A stretch of DNA of 64,000 nt. Source: MWAR01 sp035388825. GTDB taxonomy: Bacteria > Muiribacteriota > Ozemobacteria > Ozemobacterales > Ozemobacteraceae. Shown here one piece after another: positions 35,225-45,397 of the stretch. Position numbers and translations under genes: made by a program. Numbering within the stretch: the stretch's first letter is position 1; each line of letters opens with the position of its first letter. The notes beneath the pieces are model-generated. The model had not been told where the DNA came from, did no database searches, and saw only the letters and a list, made by a program, of their open reading frames with translations. The DNA is taken from assembly GCA_035388825.1 (NCBI GenBank), contig DAOOQQ010000014.1, positions 23,439 through 87,438 on the forward strand, read 5' to 3'.

Positions 35225-37936
35225 TCAGCGGCGGGTGGCGAGTTTCAAGAGCTCGATGACGGGGATGACGCTGAAGGAGATGCCCAGAACCACGCCCATC
35301 TGGGTGGCATCGAGCGATGCGGTCTTCATGAGACTCTGCATGAACGGCAGATACATGGCGAGGAGCTGAAGCAGCGTCGCGCCGAGGACGGCGCCCACCA
35401 GGCTGGGATTGCCGAAGACGCCGACGCTCAGCAGAGATTTCTCCGAGCTTCTACAGTTGAAGATATTGAACAACTGGAAGAACACCATCACCCCGAACGA
35501 CATCGTCTGAGCCAGAATCACCGCGTCGGGCGAGGCGGGATTCCCGTTCCAGTTCAGCCCGAGATGGTAGGCCCACAGCGTCCCCGCAGCCATCAGCACC
35601 GCGACGATGCCGACCTGGAGGCTCATCGCCCGGGACAGCAGCGGCTCGTTATGGCGCCGGGGCTGTTTCTGCATCTCATCGCCCTCGGCGGGATCGACCC
35701 CCAGTGCGATCGTCGTGAACCCGTCCGTGACGAGGTTCACCCACAGGACCTGGACGGCGCGCAGCGGCGCGGCCCACCCCATCAGCGAGGCGCTCAGCAG
35801 GGTCAGCACTTCCCCCGAGTTCGTCGAAACCATGAAGCTGATCGCCTTGCGCAGGTTGTTGAAGATGATCCGGCCTTCCTCGACGGCCGAAACGATCGAG
35901 GCGAAGTTGTCGTCGACCAGCACCATGCCCGCCGCTTCACGGGCCACATCCGTTCCCGACCGGCCCATCGCGACGCCGATGTCGGCCCGGGTCAGAGCGG
36001 GCGCGTCATTCACCCCGTCGCCGGTCATGCTGACGACGTGCCCGTGATGCTGGAGCGCCTGGATGATGCGCATCTTGTCCTCGGGGCTGGTGCGCGCATA
36101 GATCGCAACCGACTCGACGATATCCCTCAGACCCGCGTCATCGAGCTTCGAAAGGTCCTCGCCGGTCATCATCCGCATCCCCTCGTCGAACAGGCCGACC
36201 TTGCGGCCCACGGCGCGGGCCGTCGCCGCATGGTCGCCGGTGATCATGACGACCTTGATGCCCGCTTTCCGGCACTTCGCGACGGCTTCGATGGCCTCGG
36301 GCCGCGGCAGATCCATCATGCCGACAAGGCCGACGAAGGTATAGCCTTCCTGGGCGCCCTCGCAGAACGCGGCCGGATCGGCGCCTTCGGGGAGATCCCG
36401 GGTTGCGAGGCCGAGCACGCGCAGCGCCTCGTCGGCATAGGCGAGATTCTTCTTCAGGAACAGGTCGCGGTCCGCCTGGGTCATCTCCCGGATGCCGTCG
36501 CGGCCGCGCACGTGGCTGCATTTCGCGAGAACCGCTTCCAGGGAACCTTTCAAATGGGCTTTCGTCCCCGCCTGGCTGCCGTGAACGGCAACCATGTATT
36601 TGATCTTGCTGTCGAACGGCAGCTCGCCTTTCCGCGGAAACCGCTCGCGCAGGCTCAGCAGCCCCCGATCCAGCTTCCCGGCCAGGGTCATCAGGGCCCC
36701 CTCGGTGCCGTCCCCAACCATGGTCCAGGTACCGTCCGGCTCCTGACGGATCGTCGCGTTGTTGCACAGGACGGCCGCCTCCATGAACGGCATCAGCGAA
36801 GACGGCTCTCCCGTCCCCTCGGCAGGCGTAATGCCCCCCTCGACGGCATACCCTTCACCCGTGACATTGTATTCCCCGCTGCCGGTGAAGATCCGCGTGA
36901 CGACCATCTGGTTGCGGGTCAGGGTGCCCGTCTTGTCGGTGCAGATGACGGTGGCCGAGCCGAGCGTCTCGACGGTGGGAAGTTTGCGGATCAGGGCATT
37001 GTGCTGGGCCATCCGCCGCACGCCGATGGCGAGCACCAGGGTGACGACGATGGGAAGCCCCTCGGGAATCGCCGATACGGCCAGGGCGATCGCGTTGAGC
37101 AGCACATCCGAAAAACTCTGCTGATGAACCAGATAACTGCTGACGAAGATGATCGCGCAGATGCCGAGCACGCCTCGCGCGACAAAGGCACTGAACAGCT
37201 CGAGTTTGCGTGAGAGGGGCGTCTGCACTTCATCCGCCGTCTGGACCAGGCCGGCGATCTTGCCGAGCTCGGTCTTCATCGCCGTTCCCGTGACGACGGC
37301 TTCGCCGCGCCCCGCGGTCACGTGCGTGCCCATGAAGATCATGTTCGTCTTGTCGGCGAGCACGGCGACGGTTCCCAGAGATGCCGTCTGTTTCTCGGAG
37401 GCGATCGTCTCGCCGGTAAATATAGCTTCTTCTATACGAAGACGTGTCGCGGAAAGGAGACGCCCGTCGGCGGGAATCCGGTCCCCTTCCTCGAGCAGGA
37501 TCACATCCCCAGGCACGAGCTCGAGGGCGGCGACATCGAACACTTCGCCGTCGCGGCGCACGCGGCAGTGGGGCGAGGACATGCCCTTGATGTTGTTGAT
37601 CGCCCGTTCGGCCTTGCTTTCCTGGTAATACCCGATGCCAGCGTTCACGAACAGTACCAGCAGGATGATCACGACGTCGCTGAGATGGCCCACGAGGCCC
37701 GTCACGAGGGCGGCCACGAGCAGGATGTAGATCAGCGGATTCGTGAACTGACGCCCGAGAAGGACATACCAGGGCGTGGGTTTTCCCTGGGCGATCTCGT
37801 TCGGCCCGCATGCGCCAAACCGGCGCTCGGCCTCGGCACGGGTCAACCCGCGCTCCTCCGTCGCGAGCGCGCGCAGGGCATCGGCCGCCTCGCGGCCCGA
37901 CCAGTCCATTTCCATCGCTTCACGGATCTTTTCCAT
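35225..37936 (-). CDS. P-type Ca2+/cation-transporting ATPase (PMCA/SERCA-like, P2A)
   Basis: 903 residues. N-terminal cation-ATPase domain (LRALATEERGLTRAEAERRFG), phosphorylation site CTDKTGTLTRNQ, KGSLEAVLAKC nucleotide site, and TGDGVNDAPALTRADIGVAMG hinge. IPEGLPIVVTLVLAIGVRRM is the M4 ion-site helix (PEGL) of Ca2+-type pumps, and the C-terminal six-helix domain has NLVTDGFTTIALGVDP. It pumps Ca2+ or Mn2+ out of the cytosol. A putative -10 (TATACT, minus strand, 37979-37974) lies upstream, divergent from the HEAT gene. It carries one AT-island motif (37421-37436). Confidence 0.95.
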   Translation of the reverse strand: MEKIREAMEMDWSGREAADALRALATEERGLTRAEAERRFGACGPNEIAQGKPTPWYVLLGRQFTNPLIYILLVAALVTGLVGHLSDVVIILLVLFVNAGIGYYQESKAERAINNIKGMSSPHCRVRRDGEVFDVAALELVPGDVILLEEGDRIPADGRLLSATRLRIEEAIFTGETIASEKQTASLGTVAVLADKTNMIFMGTHVTAGRGEAVVTGTAMKTELGKIAGLVQTADEVQTPLSRKLELFSAFVARGVLGICAIIFVSSYLVHQQSFSDVLLNAIALAVSAIPEGLPIVVTLVLAIGVRRMAQHNALIRKLPTVETLGSATVICTDKTGTLTRNQMVVTRIFTGSGEYNVTGEGYAVEGGITPAEGTGEPSSLMPFMEAAVLCNNATIRQEPDGTWTMVGDGTEGALMTLAGKLDRGLLSLRERFPRKGELPFDSKIKYMVAVHGSQAGTKAHLKGSLEAVLAKCSHVRGRDGIREMTQADRDLFLKKNLAYADEALRVLGLATRDLPEGADPAAFCEGAQEGYTFVGLVGMMDLPRPEAIEAVAKCRKAGIKVVMITGDHAATARAVGRKVGLFDEGMRMMTGEDLSKLDDAGLRDIVESVAIYARTSPEDKMRIIQALQHHGHVVSMTGDGVNDAPALTRADIGVAMGRSGTDVAREAAGMVLVDDNFASIVSAVEEGRIIFNNLRKAISFMVSTNSGEVLTLLSASLMGWAAPLRAVQVLWVNLVTDGFTTIALGVDPAEGDEMQKQPRRHNEPLLSRAMSLQVGIVAVLMAAGTLWAYHLGLNWNGNPASPDAVILAQTMSFGVMVFFQLFNIFNCRSSEKSLLSVGVFGNPSLVGAVLGATLLQLLAMYLPFMQSLMKTASLDATQMGVVLGISFSVIPVIELLKLATRR

Positions 37937-38008
37937 GTCGGACGTCTCCTCGTGATTTCTTCCGGGTCAAAGAAGTATAACGCACCTCATCACTCCGGGT
38001 GCAGCCTA

Positions 38009-38017
38009 TGCTATACT
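38009..38017 (+). promoter_or_regulatory. Extended -10 promoter element for the HEAT/pseudopilin operon
   Basis: TGC-TATACT with no clear -35, 48 nt before the ATG at 38065. It shares the 128-nt divergent region with the P-ATPase promoter. Confidence 0.5.
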
Positions 38018-38064
38018 TTTCCAGGTGTACCTCGCAGTCTGGATATGAGAGAGGTTTTCAGAGG

Positions 38065-40935
38065 ATGACGGATACGACTCTGCCCGCGACCCTCGATCAG
38101 GCCGAATGGCTGAAACTCGGGCTTTCTTCGGCTCAGCCTCTTGAACGCCTGCTTGCGATCGAGGAAATCGCGTTTCAGGGCCTCGTCGGGGATTTCTCCG
38201 GCCCCCTCGACCGGATCGCCGTCTCGGATGACTCGGACCTCTGCCGGGCACGGGCAGAGCAGCTTCTCACAGGGCATCGGAAGCGGCAGATCGATCGGAA
38301 GATCGAGAAGGTCGAACTGACGCCGGAGCGCACCAGGGCTCTGCTCGAAGTCGGCGAGGAAACGCTGAAGCGGATCGTTCAATTGTCGCTCCGCCGCCCG
38401 CCAGCCCCGGACGTCCTCGAAGCCTGGCGTTCCAGCTTGCTCGGGGAGGAAAGTCCCGAAGTCGTTCGCGTCGGCCTGACCCTCCTCGCGAAGTTCGGAA
38501 CGGCCGCCGATGCCGCCCTTGCGCTTGCCTTCACGGGTCATGCATCGCCGGCCGTCGTCACCGCCGCGATCGACCTGCTGCACGCACAAAGCCTCGACCA
38601 GTTCAAGGAGCGGATCGTCCAGTTCCTGACGGCAGATGATCTCGAGATCCGTCTCCACGCGATCCGGAAACTGCGCAGCTTTGACCCCGCCGAAGCCCAG
38701 GTGTATCTGCGCTCGCTGCTTTCCGCCCGGGATCCGCTGATCCGGCAACGAGGCCTGCGGGAGCTCCTGCTTGTGCCGTTCGCGGAAACCGAGGCGTTGT
38801 ACCTGGCCTATCTGGCCGCGGAACCCGCCCCTCTCCTGCTCGTCCTGGCCGGCTCGGCGGTCGCGATGAACCCTTCGCCCGATCTGCCTCTGAAGCTGTA
38901 CGATATTTTCGCGGCGGCCCGCGGCACCCGGGCACACATCCTGCAACTCGTCATCCGCCAACTGCTGACGACGATCAAAGAGTCGGGCATTCTCCAGGAG
39001 CCCATCGACTCCTACCTCGAGAAGCTGAAAACAACGCTCGAGCAACGAAAACTCCAGACCACCTGCCGGCTCGCCCTGGACGATCTTACCCACGAAGACC
39101 CCGAAGTCCGGCTGGAGGCGATCCGGAAGCTGCGCGCGGGCATCGGCCTGCCGAACGTTCGCGAAGCCCTCGAGCGTCATCTGCCCGTCGAATCCTCGGA
39201 AGAAGCGAAAGAGCTCCTGCAGCAGATCCTCGGAACCGCAAAAGAGGAGTTCACCGCAGAGGGCCTGCGGCAGAAGGTGCGCGACGGAAGCTTCCACGAC
39301 CTTGATCCCAAGGCCCAGAAGCGCTACCTCGCCGTCATCCGGGACTCCGACACCTTCAAGGAACTGCGTGAAACGATCGGGATCCTGCTGCTGGCCAAGC
39401 TCGATCGTTCGGTGCTCCTGCACCTGTTCGACCGCATCTCCAGTTTCGGCCAGGCCTGGGATCCGAAGCCGCTGTTCCCGCATCTGAAGCACGAGGATCC
39501 GGGCGTCGTCGCGGCGGCCCTCCGCACGATCGGCAGGTTCGACCCGGATTGTATATCTTACGAAATACCGAACTTCCTCCGTCACGACGACGTGCGGGTG
39601 AAGACAGCCGCTCTGGAGCTGTATCTGGTATCGGACAAGGCGAGCGCACTCCAGTATCTGGCCGGCATGCTCAAGGCACCGGCGCTGAAGCTCCGCAAGA
39701 ACGGTCTTTCCCTGCTTGCGACCGTCGATTTTCCTTCTGCCCAGCGGCTCCTCCAGGAATACATTCCGACCGAACGCAACGTCGAAGCCCGCATCCAGGC
39801 GGCGTTCATCCTGGCGGCCAACCCCACCCGCGAGGGCTTCCGGCTCTTGTACGAATGCAGCCACGACAAGGACGGGATCCTCCTTCCCGCCTTCCAGGAC
39901 CTGTGGGATTCCGCCATCGCTGGAGCCATCCCGCTCCTCGCCCCGGACATCGCGGCCCTGATGGCGGATCTGCAGCCCTCCCAGGCGCCCACCCCGGCTC
40001 CGGAAGCCGACAAGCAGCCGGCATACGCGTTCCGCAAAGTCACCGCCTCGAGCACGAAGAATCTGTACGGAGAAAAAGATCCGCTGGCCGGCCAGGCACT
40101 CGCAGCGTCCGACGCCGAGACACAGGCCCGGGAAGTCCTGGACCGCGCCGCCTCCTCTGCCGACCGGAACCGGATGGTCCTTGCCGCGGCCGCCGTCGTT
40201 CTCGTGATGGCGGGACTCTGGTGGCTGGCGGGAGATCGCATCCGCCTTCCCGGAGCCGGGGATGGCCGGCCGGCCGTCGTCCATGAATCAAGCGCCGTGC
40301 GGATGGAGGAGAGCGGCGGCGACGCCCCCGCGATGGTCGCGGGCACCCGCGGCTCTGCGGGCCAGTTCCTCACCGGCTCCTCGTATGCGAACACGATGAA
40401 ATCGATGCACGCCGAACGGCTCTCGATCTCGCTCGAGTTCGCCCGCAAGAGCGAGGCGGCTCTCAACGACACGCTCCGGCAGATGTCCGTCGACCCGAAC
40501 TACCGGGGGTATGCCGAGTTTTATCTGAACGAAAACTGCAAACTCGGCCTCGAATGCATCGAGAAGGGCAACTACCCCGAGGCGCGCGAGTATCTCCTCA
40601 AAGCGCTGGATGACCCGGCGATCACGGAAGAGGCTCGGGTGCTGGTCTGCCAGAGCCTGCTCGGCATCGGCTACGAGGTCGGGGACAAGGTCACCCTGGA
40701 AAAGGCCATGGACCGGCTTCTCTCGATGATTCCCGAAAAGGATCTTCCCAAGGAGTATTCCCGCCAGGCCGTGAAGGAAGCGTTCGCCGGCCTCGACCGG
40801 ATGAAGGAGATCACCCCGGAGCAGTTTTCCCAGATCATGCAGAAGCTCGCGAAGGACAATCCGGGCAGGGTGCCCCCCGAAGCCCAGGCCCAGATGCTCG
40901 AGGGGTTCAAGCAAATGCGGAACCGATTCAAGTGA
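38065..40935 (+). CDS. HEAT-repeat protein with C-terminal membrane anchor
   Basis: 956 residues from the ATG at 38065, behind CAGAGG. Residues about 20-620 are tandem HEAT/ARM-like helix pairs, e.g. LEAWRSSLLGEESPEVVRVGL and LAALDDLTHEDPEVRLEAIR-type units. A linker and one TM helix follow (MVLAAAAVVLVMAGLWWLAG, about 710-729). A C-terminal region (about 800-950) has TPR-like helices. The topology suggests a cytosolic scaffold fixed at the inner membrane with an external C-terminal domain. Three pseudopilin-type genes follow directly, so it may organise pilus assembly; that is inference. Confidence 0.85.
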   Translation: MTDTTLPATLDQAEWLKLGLSSAQPLERLLAIEEIAFQGLVGDFSGPLDRIAVSDDSDLCRARAEQLLTGHRKRQIDRKIEKVELTPERTRALLEVGEETLKRIVQLSLRRPPAPDVLEAWRSSLLGEESPEVVRVGLTLLAKFGTAADAALALAFTGHASPAVVTAAIDLLHAQSLDQFKERIVQFLTADDLEIRLHAIRKLRSFDPAEAQVYLRSLLSARDPLIRQRGLRELLLVPFAETEALYLAYLAAEPAPLLLVLAGSAVAMNPSPDLPLKLYDIFAAARGTRAHILQLVIRQLLTTIKESGILQEPIDSYLEKLKTTLEQRKLQTTCRLALDDLTHEDPEVRLEAIRKLRAGIGLPNVREALERHLPVESSEEAKELLQQILGTAKEEFTAEGLRQKVRDGSFHDLDPKAQKRYLAVIRDSDTFKELRETIGILLLAKLDRSVLLHLFDRISSFGQAWDPKPLFPHLKHEDPGVVAAALRTIGRFDPDCISYEIPNFLRHDDVRVKTAALELYLVSDKASALQYLAGMLKAPALKLRKNGLSLLATVDFPSAQRLLQEYIPTERNVEARIQAAFILAANPTREGFRLLYECSHDKDGILLPAFQDLWDSAIAGAIPLLAPDIAALMADLQPSQAPTPAPEADKQPAYAFRKVTASSTKNLYGEKDPLAGQALAASDAETQAREVLDRAASSADRNRMVLAAAAVVLVMAGLWWLAGDRIRLPGAGDGRPAVVHESSAVRMEESGGDAPAMVAGTRGSAGQFLTGSSYANTMKSMHAERLSISLEFARKSEAALNDTLRQMSVDPNYRGYAEFYLNENCKLGLECIEKGNYPEAREYLLKALDDPAITEEARVLVCQSLLGIGYEVGDKVTLEKAMDRLLSMIPEKDLPKEYSRQAVKEAFAGLDRMKEITPEQFSQIMQKLAKDNPGRVPPEAQAQMLEGFKQMRNRFK

Positions 40936-40983
40936 TCATGCGTCTCATGTACGGAATGTCCCGAGGGACGAAGGAAGAACAGC

Positions 40984-43674
40984 ATGCATAGCCGGTCATG
41001 GAGAAGAGCGCGCAAAGGCTCGGCCTATCTGATCGTTCTCGGCGTCGCGGCGATCCTGATCGTCATCGCGCAAACACTGACCGAGACGGGCGTCGCCTCG
41101 CGGCGGCTCACGATCCGGTCCGTCAATGACCAGAAGGCGATGGACTGCGCCGAGGCCGCCACCAACCTGACGTACCGGCTCATTGCCGAGAACATGAACG
41201 ATCCCCAGATGCTGTTCGACGCGATCAGCTTCAGGAAACTGGACTTCGACAGCTGGTTCTGGAAGTTCCGGCTGCCGCAGGTAATGGGCGGCGGCAACGT
41301 CGATCCGCTCCAGTACAAGAACGACAACATCGAAAAAGCCGACACCCAGGGGAACGGGCTCGGGCTCGAGCTCAATCTCGGCCCCGAGATGATCGCGAAG
41401 CTGAAGCACACGTACCGGAACAAGGATTTCGCCGATCTCGAGGAGCTGTACCGGGATATGGGCGGCGAGGTCAGCATCAAGAGCGAGGCGTCGATCAAAC
41501 GGGCATTCGGGATCCTGCCCAAAAGCAAGACCTACGAGATCCCCGGCATCACGTTCGATCTGACCGAGGCGAACTCGCTGACGGATCTGAACGTCGGGAC
41601 GTTCCTCAACTCGATCATGAGCGACAAGGAGTTCAAGATCGACCTCACCCAGCAGCTCGTGAACTACATCCCCGACGTGAATTTCGGGGACGTCGTCGCC
41701 AAGGTCATCAAAAATATCAGCATCAATCTTTCCCTGTATGCCGTCGCCATCCCGATCCCGATCGGGCGGCTGATCGGCGCCCTGCTGAAGGGGCTCTGCT
41801 CGAAACTCGGCGAGGGAGCGACGCTGAAGGGGTTTCTCAAGGACACCCTCCTGAAAGACCTGAAACTCGAAATCGACCTGACGGATTTCAAGGAGTCGAT
41901 CCGGAAAAGGATCCAGGGCTTCTTCCCCGACGAGATCACCACCCTGGCCGGCAAGGTCAGCTGGGGCGTGACCGTCGAGAAGATCGGCATCTTCGAGGTC
42001 AAGACGACCGTCGAGTATCAGCCGCAGGGGCCGCGCGGGCCGATGATCCGGAAGGTCCTGCACACCCAGCGGGATTTCAGAGTTGCCGATATCCAACCCA
42101 TCGCGCCCGACCACTCGTTCTTCGTGGCGAACACGAAGCTGCTGTTCGAGGACGAAGGCCTCGAGAACACCGACGGCTTCGCCGGCGACATCGAGATCCC
42201 GTGGCACGAAGGCAACGGCTCGCTGGTCATCCATAACATCACCTTCTTCGACGCGTCGCTGTTCTCGAAACTGAAAACCTTTTTCAGCGCGATCGGCTCC
42301 CTGGATATCGAGAAAATGGCGAACAACTTCTATCTGCCGGGCCGCGTCCGGGTCAACGGGACGAAGCCCATGGAGATCCGGCTCAACTTCGGCCTGCTCG
42401 ATTTCCTGGGCGGCAGCTACAGCTTCCTCGAAGCCCTCAAGGGCTGTGAGATCGCGGCGCTGCTGATCAACAACGAGGACAAGAACAAGCACCGCGAGAA
42501 GGAAGGGGACTCGTTCAAGGCCCCGAGCCCGGCAAAGCACGATTTCATGCCGACGGTCGGAGAGAGCCTCTATGGGCTCAGTATCGAGGGCGTACCGCCG
42601 CTCGGCGGCTGGGTGGCCCTGTTCAATATCCTCGAAGGGCTGCTGGGGAAAGCCGGAGCCGGTAACCTGGGCGCCTCGGATTTCCTGAACGTCCCCTTCG
42701 AGGCCCTCAAGGTGCCGCATTTCGACTGGCCCTGGCTCACCAAGAGCACCATGTGGATCCCCGTCCCCCAGTTTTATAACAAAACATATTTATTCGGGGA
42801 TTTTCACTGCGAGTTCCCTCTCTCCTTCCGGGCTGAAGGGAATCTCTGGAAACGCTTCTCGCGGGTCAAGATGCCGATGATCCGGCTCTGGATCCCCCTC
42901 AACTGGCTGTTCGGCTGTCCGAACGTCGACATCACCCTCCCCCCCCTGCCCTTCCAGTCGAACGTCGTCGAACCCTACGGTTTCTGCGCCTATCCCCCGC
43001 TCGAAAAGGAGAACGGTGAGGCCGACACCGAGGCCATGAAGAAGGAATGGGATCCGAACGAGCCGAGAAACCTTCCGGCGAACATCTACTCCCCGATGCA
43101 GTATCTGAAGAAAGCCAGCTACTACTACGCCACGACCGGGGAGTTTTCGCGGGACATCGAGAACCGCAGCACCGAGATGGAAGTGCCCGGCGTCGGGAAA
43201 AAACAGGTGTTCAACTGCGACGGCGTGACCTTCGTCGAGTGCACCGACGGCCAGGGCCTCTTCTTCCGCGACGAGCTGTATGTCTGCGGCCGCGGCATCA
43301 TCGTGGCGGCGGGAAACATCCATTTGAAGAGCATCCGCCGGGTCGATCCGCCGTCGGGGGCTCCGACGATGCTCTCGATCATCGCCCGCAACGGAGCGAT
43401 CGTGAACAACGGCAAGAACATCATCGAGGCCAACCTGTACGGGGACCGCGGCCTGATCAACCAGTTCTACGGCTCGATGAAGATCTACGGCAATCTCGTG
43501 GTGAACCAGTTCAACCGCCAGGCCTGTTCGGGCCAGGTGCACGTGCATTACGAATCGAACCGCACGCACAGTTCCCTGCTCTCGTATTTCAAGGATATCG
43601 CGAAGTATGATCCGTCGCGATATCACGTCACCTTCAGCAAGAAATGGCGGGCGTATGAATTCCAGAAGAACTGA
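40984..43674 (+). CDS. Very large PilX/GspK-like pseudopilin-type protein
   Basis: 896 residues. The N-terminus MHSRSWRRARKGSAYLIVLGVAAILIV has the basic leader, Gly cleavage site and hydrophobic helix of PilX/GspK-type prepilins. It lacks the Glu5 seen in major pilins, as is normal for that class. The rest is unlike any pilin known to me: a long mixed alpha/beta region with hydrophobic loops (LYAVAIPIPIGRLIGALL). Near the end, strand-rich turns (GRGIIVAAGNIHLKS, ARNGAIVNNGKNIIEA) resemble a beta-helix. The next pseudopilin starts 20 nt before its stop. It may be a tip or cap component. Confidence 0.75.
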   Translation: MHSRSWRRARKGSAYLIVLGVAAILIVIAQTLTETGVASRRLTIRSVNDQKAMDCAEAATNLTYRLIAENMNDPQMLFDAISFRKLDFDSWFWKFRLPQVMGGGNVDPLQYKNDNIEKADTQGNGLGLELNLGPEMIAKLKHTYRNKDFADLEELYRDMGGEVSIKSEASIKRAFGILPKSKTYEIPGITFDLTEANSLTDLNVGTFLNSIMSDKEFKIDLTQQLVNYIPDVNFGDVVAKVIKNISINLSLYAVAIPIPIGRLIGALLKGLCSKLGEGATLKGFLKDTLLKDLKLEIDLTDFKESIRKRIQGFFPDEITTLAGKVSWGVTVEKIGIFEVKTTVEYQPQGPRGPMIRKVLHTQRDFRVADIQPIAPDHSFFVANTKLLFEDEGLENTDGFAGDIEIPWHEGNGSLVIHNITFFDASLFSKLKTFFSAIGSLDIEKMANNFYLPGRVRVNGTKPMEIRLNFGLLDFLGGSYSFLEALKGCEIAALLINNEDKNKHREKEGDSFKAPSPAKHDFMPTVGESLYGLSIEGVPPLGGWVALFNILEGLLGKAGAGNLGASDFLNVPFEALKVPHFDWPWLTKSTMWIPVPQFYNKTYLFGDFHCEFPLSFRAEGNLWKRFSRVKMPMIRLWIPLNWLFGCPNVDITLPPLPFQSNVVEPYGFCAYPPLEKENGEADTEAMKKEWDPNEPRNLPANIYSPMQYLKKASYYYATTGEFSRDIENRSTEMEVPGVGKKQVFNCDGVTFVECTDGQGLFFRDELYVCGRGIIVAAGNIHLKSIRRVDPPSGAPTMLSIIARNGAIVNNGKNIIEANLYGDRGLINQFYGSMKIYGNLVVNQFNRQACSGQVHVHYESNRTHSSLLSYFKDIAKYDPSRYHVTFSKKWRAYEFQKN

Positions 43675-44152
43675 TCGGCGATCGCCCCCCGGGGAACACG
43701 GGTTCACCCTGATCGAGGTGATCCTGTCGCTGTTCATTCTCGCGCTCGTGCTCGGCCCCTTCCTGCGGGGTCTGGTCGGCCAGGCGCAGGTCGGCGAGGA
43801 CACCGAGAAGCTGCAGATGGCGGCGAAGATGCTCCAGTCGGTCAAGGAGGAAGTCGCGGCGGTCCGGTTCCGCGACTTCCGCACCTATGCCGATGCGAAC
43901 CAGCCGAACGAAGCGGGGGAATATAAACTCGACGATATGTTCTGGCCCCATTCGCGCGACGAGGTGGTCACCTTCCAGAAGAAATACCGGGATTTCAGTG
44001 TTTCTGGCTCATACAAGTTCATCAAACGCCAGGGCCGGGAGCCGACCGAACGCAGCATGGTCTACTTCAGGGTCCGAGTCGGCTGGAACCAGCCCAATGC
44101 GGGCCGGCAGGAGCGATCCACGAGCATGATTCTCGTGGAGCCCAAATCCTGA
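43655..44152 (+). CDS. Type IV pseudopilin
   Basis: 165 residues from the ATG at 43655, inside the preceding gene's end (20-nt overlap). The prepilin site is G-FTLIEVILSLFILALVLG with Glu5 present. The globular part is small and basic. The overlap makes coupled translation very likely. Confidence 0.9.
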   Translation: MNSRRTDRRSPPGEHGFTLIEVILSLFILALVLGPFLRGLVGQAQVGEDTEKLQMAAKMLQSVKEEVAAVRFRDFRTYADANQPNEAGEYKLDDMFWPHSRDEVVTFQKKYRDFSVSGSYKFIKRQGREPTERSMVYFRVRVGWNQPNAGRQERSTSMILVEPKS

Positions 44153-44172
44153 CGGGGACGGGAGGAAGCGTC

Positions 44173-45315
44173 ATGAAGGGATTCCGGATGCGCATCGGTT
44201 TCACGCTCGTGGAGGTGATGGTGGCGACGGTCGTCTTCGCCCTCGCCGCCGGCGGGATGTACGCGTTTCTGCGCCACGGCAACCTGCAGAGCACCCGCGC
44301 CTACACGCGCCAGGCGATGGTGACCCAGGCCAACATCGTCCTCAAGGCGATGCAGGACGATTTCCGGATGGCGGCATCGGCCAGCCTCAAGTTCGACGAG
44401 TCGAAGGGCGAGGTCTCGCTCCAACAGCACCGGGGCGGCGACAAGCTGGCCCAGATCACGTACAAATGGGAAAAGCCGCGGCTGCTGCGCAAGGTCGTCT
44501 TCGACAAGAGCACTTCGCTGCGCGTGCTGAGCACGGCGATGGACGCCTTCTCGGTCGAGACGAAACCCCGGCCTTCGATCAGCGAAACGGATTATGCCGA
44601 CACGCCCGAGCAGGTCGCGATCCGGCTCAAGCTGAAAGCCGAGATTCCCGGGCTTCCCGAGGCGCTCGAACACGAGCAGCACGCGATGGCCACGATGCGC
44701 GAGGTCTCCTCGGTGAAGAACGACCCTCACTGGCGCGATGTCGGCGACATGAAGGGCGCATTCAATACCTATGGAAATCTTTTGAACAGTATCGGGGAAG
44801 ATTCGAAGCTGCTGGTCGAGGACATCAGCAAGACACTCAAGAGCGACCTGGACCGGCTGGAGGAGAACGTCGAGGAGGCGCTGAACAAGCCCAAGGCCAA
44901 CCTCGAGGAGACGAAGCGCCAGCTCCGGAACGCGCTGACCGAGATCGCTCAGGCCGATCTCGACCTGAACTCGGCCATCAAGGACTGCGAGCAGAACATG
45001 AAGGATCTGCCCGATGACATCCTCGAGCGGAAAGTCGGCAAGATCGGCACCTGGACCGCCAACAAGGGCAAAACCATCGACCGGATCCAGCGGACGTTCT
45101 CCGAGATGAAGACGGTCGAACAGATGGACTACAACAAACTCAAGAAGGCCGCCGGCTCGTTCGAGCTGAAAGACACGTTCAAGAGTATCTTCGATTCGAA
45201 GAAAGACGCCCTGGTCCAGCGCAACAAGCTGGCCGGCGACAAGTCGACCGTCGAGGGGCTGCTGGCCAAGGTCAACGCCGCCAACCCCGCCACCGGCAGC
45301 GGCCTCGGGGAGTGA
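44173..45315 (+). CDS. Type IV pseudopilin with long coiled-coil domain
   Basis: 380 residues. MKGFRMRIG-FTLVEVMVATVVFALAAGG is a canonical prepilin N-terminus. After a short pilin-like part, residues about 195-370 are a charged coiled coil (LLVEDISKTLKSDLDRLEENVEEALNK and more), which replaces or extends the usual globular head. Such an insertion in a pseudopilin is unusual and suggests a stalk or partner-binding rod. It ends the operon at the terminator 45360-45397. Confidence 0.88.
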   Translation: MKGFRMRIGFTLVEVMVATVVFALAAGGMYAFLRHGNLQSTRAYTRQAMVTQANIVLKAMQDDFRMAASASLKFDESKGEVSLQQHRGGDKLAQITYKWEKPRLLRKVVFDKSTSLRVLSTAMDAFSVETKPRPSISETDYADTPEQVAIRLKLKAEIPGLPEALEHEQHAMATMREVSSVKNDPHWRDVGDMKGAFNTYGNLLNSIGEDSKLLVEDISKTLKSDLDRLEENVEEALNKPKANLEETKRQLRNALTEIAQADLDLNSAIKDCEQNMKDLPDDILERKVGKIGTWTANKGKTIDRIQRTFSEMKTVEQMDYNKLKKAAGSFELKDTFKSIFDSKKDALVQRNKLAGDKSTVEGLLAKVNAANPATGSGLGE

Positions 45316-45359
45316 CCGCCAACCGTTCTCACGGTTCCGTACGTGAACCTGTTCGAAGA

Positions 45360-45397
45360 GGGTCCCCCGTCGCGCGATGAGGGCGGACCCTTTTTTT
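45360..45397 (+). terminator. Intrinsic terminator after the pseudopilin operon
   Basis: GGGTCC pairs with GGACCC around a 19-nt loop, followed by seven T residues. The space to ahcY (45398-45513) shows no riboswitch I can recognise. Confidence 0.75.

Noticed and set aside
36341..36356. TATAGC without the partner AT
   Set aside because: Left out of the bipartite-motif set. It is recorded as a counter-example so that the count is not biased.
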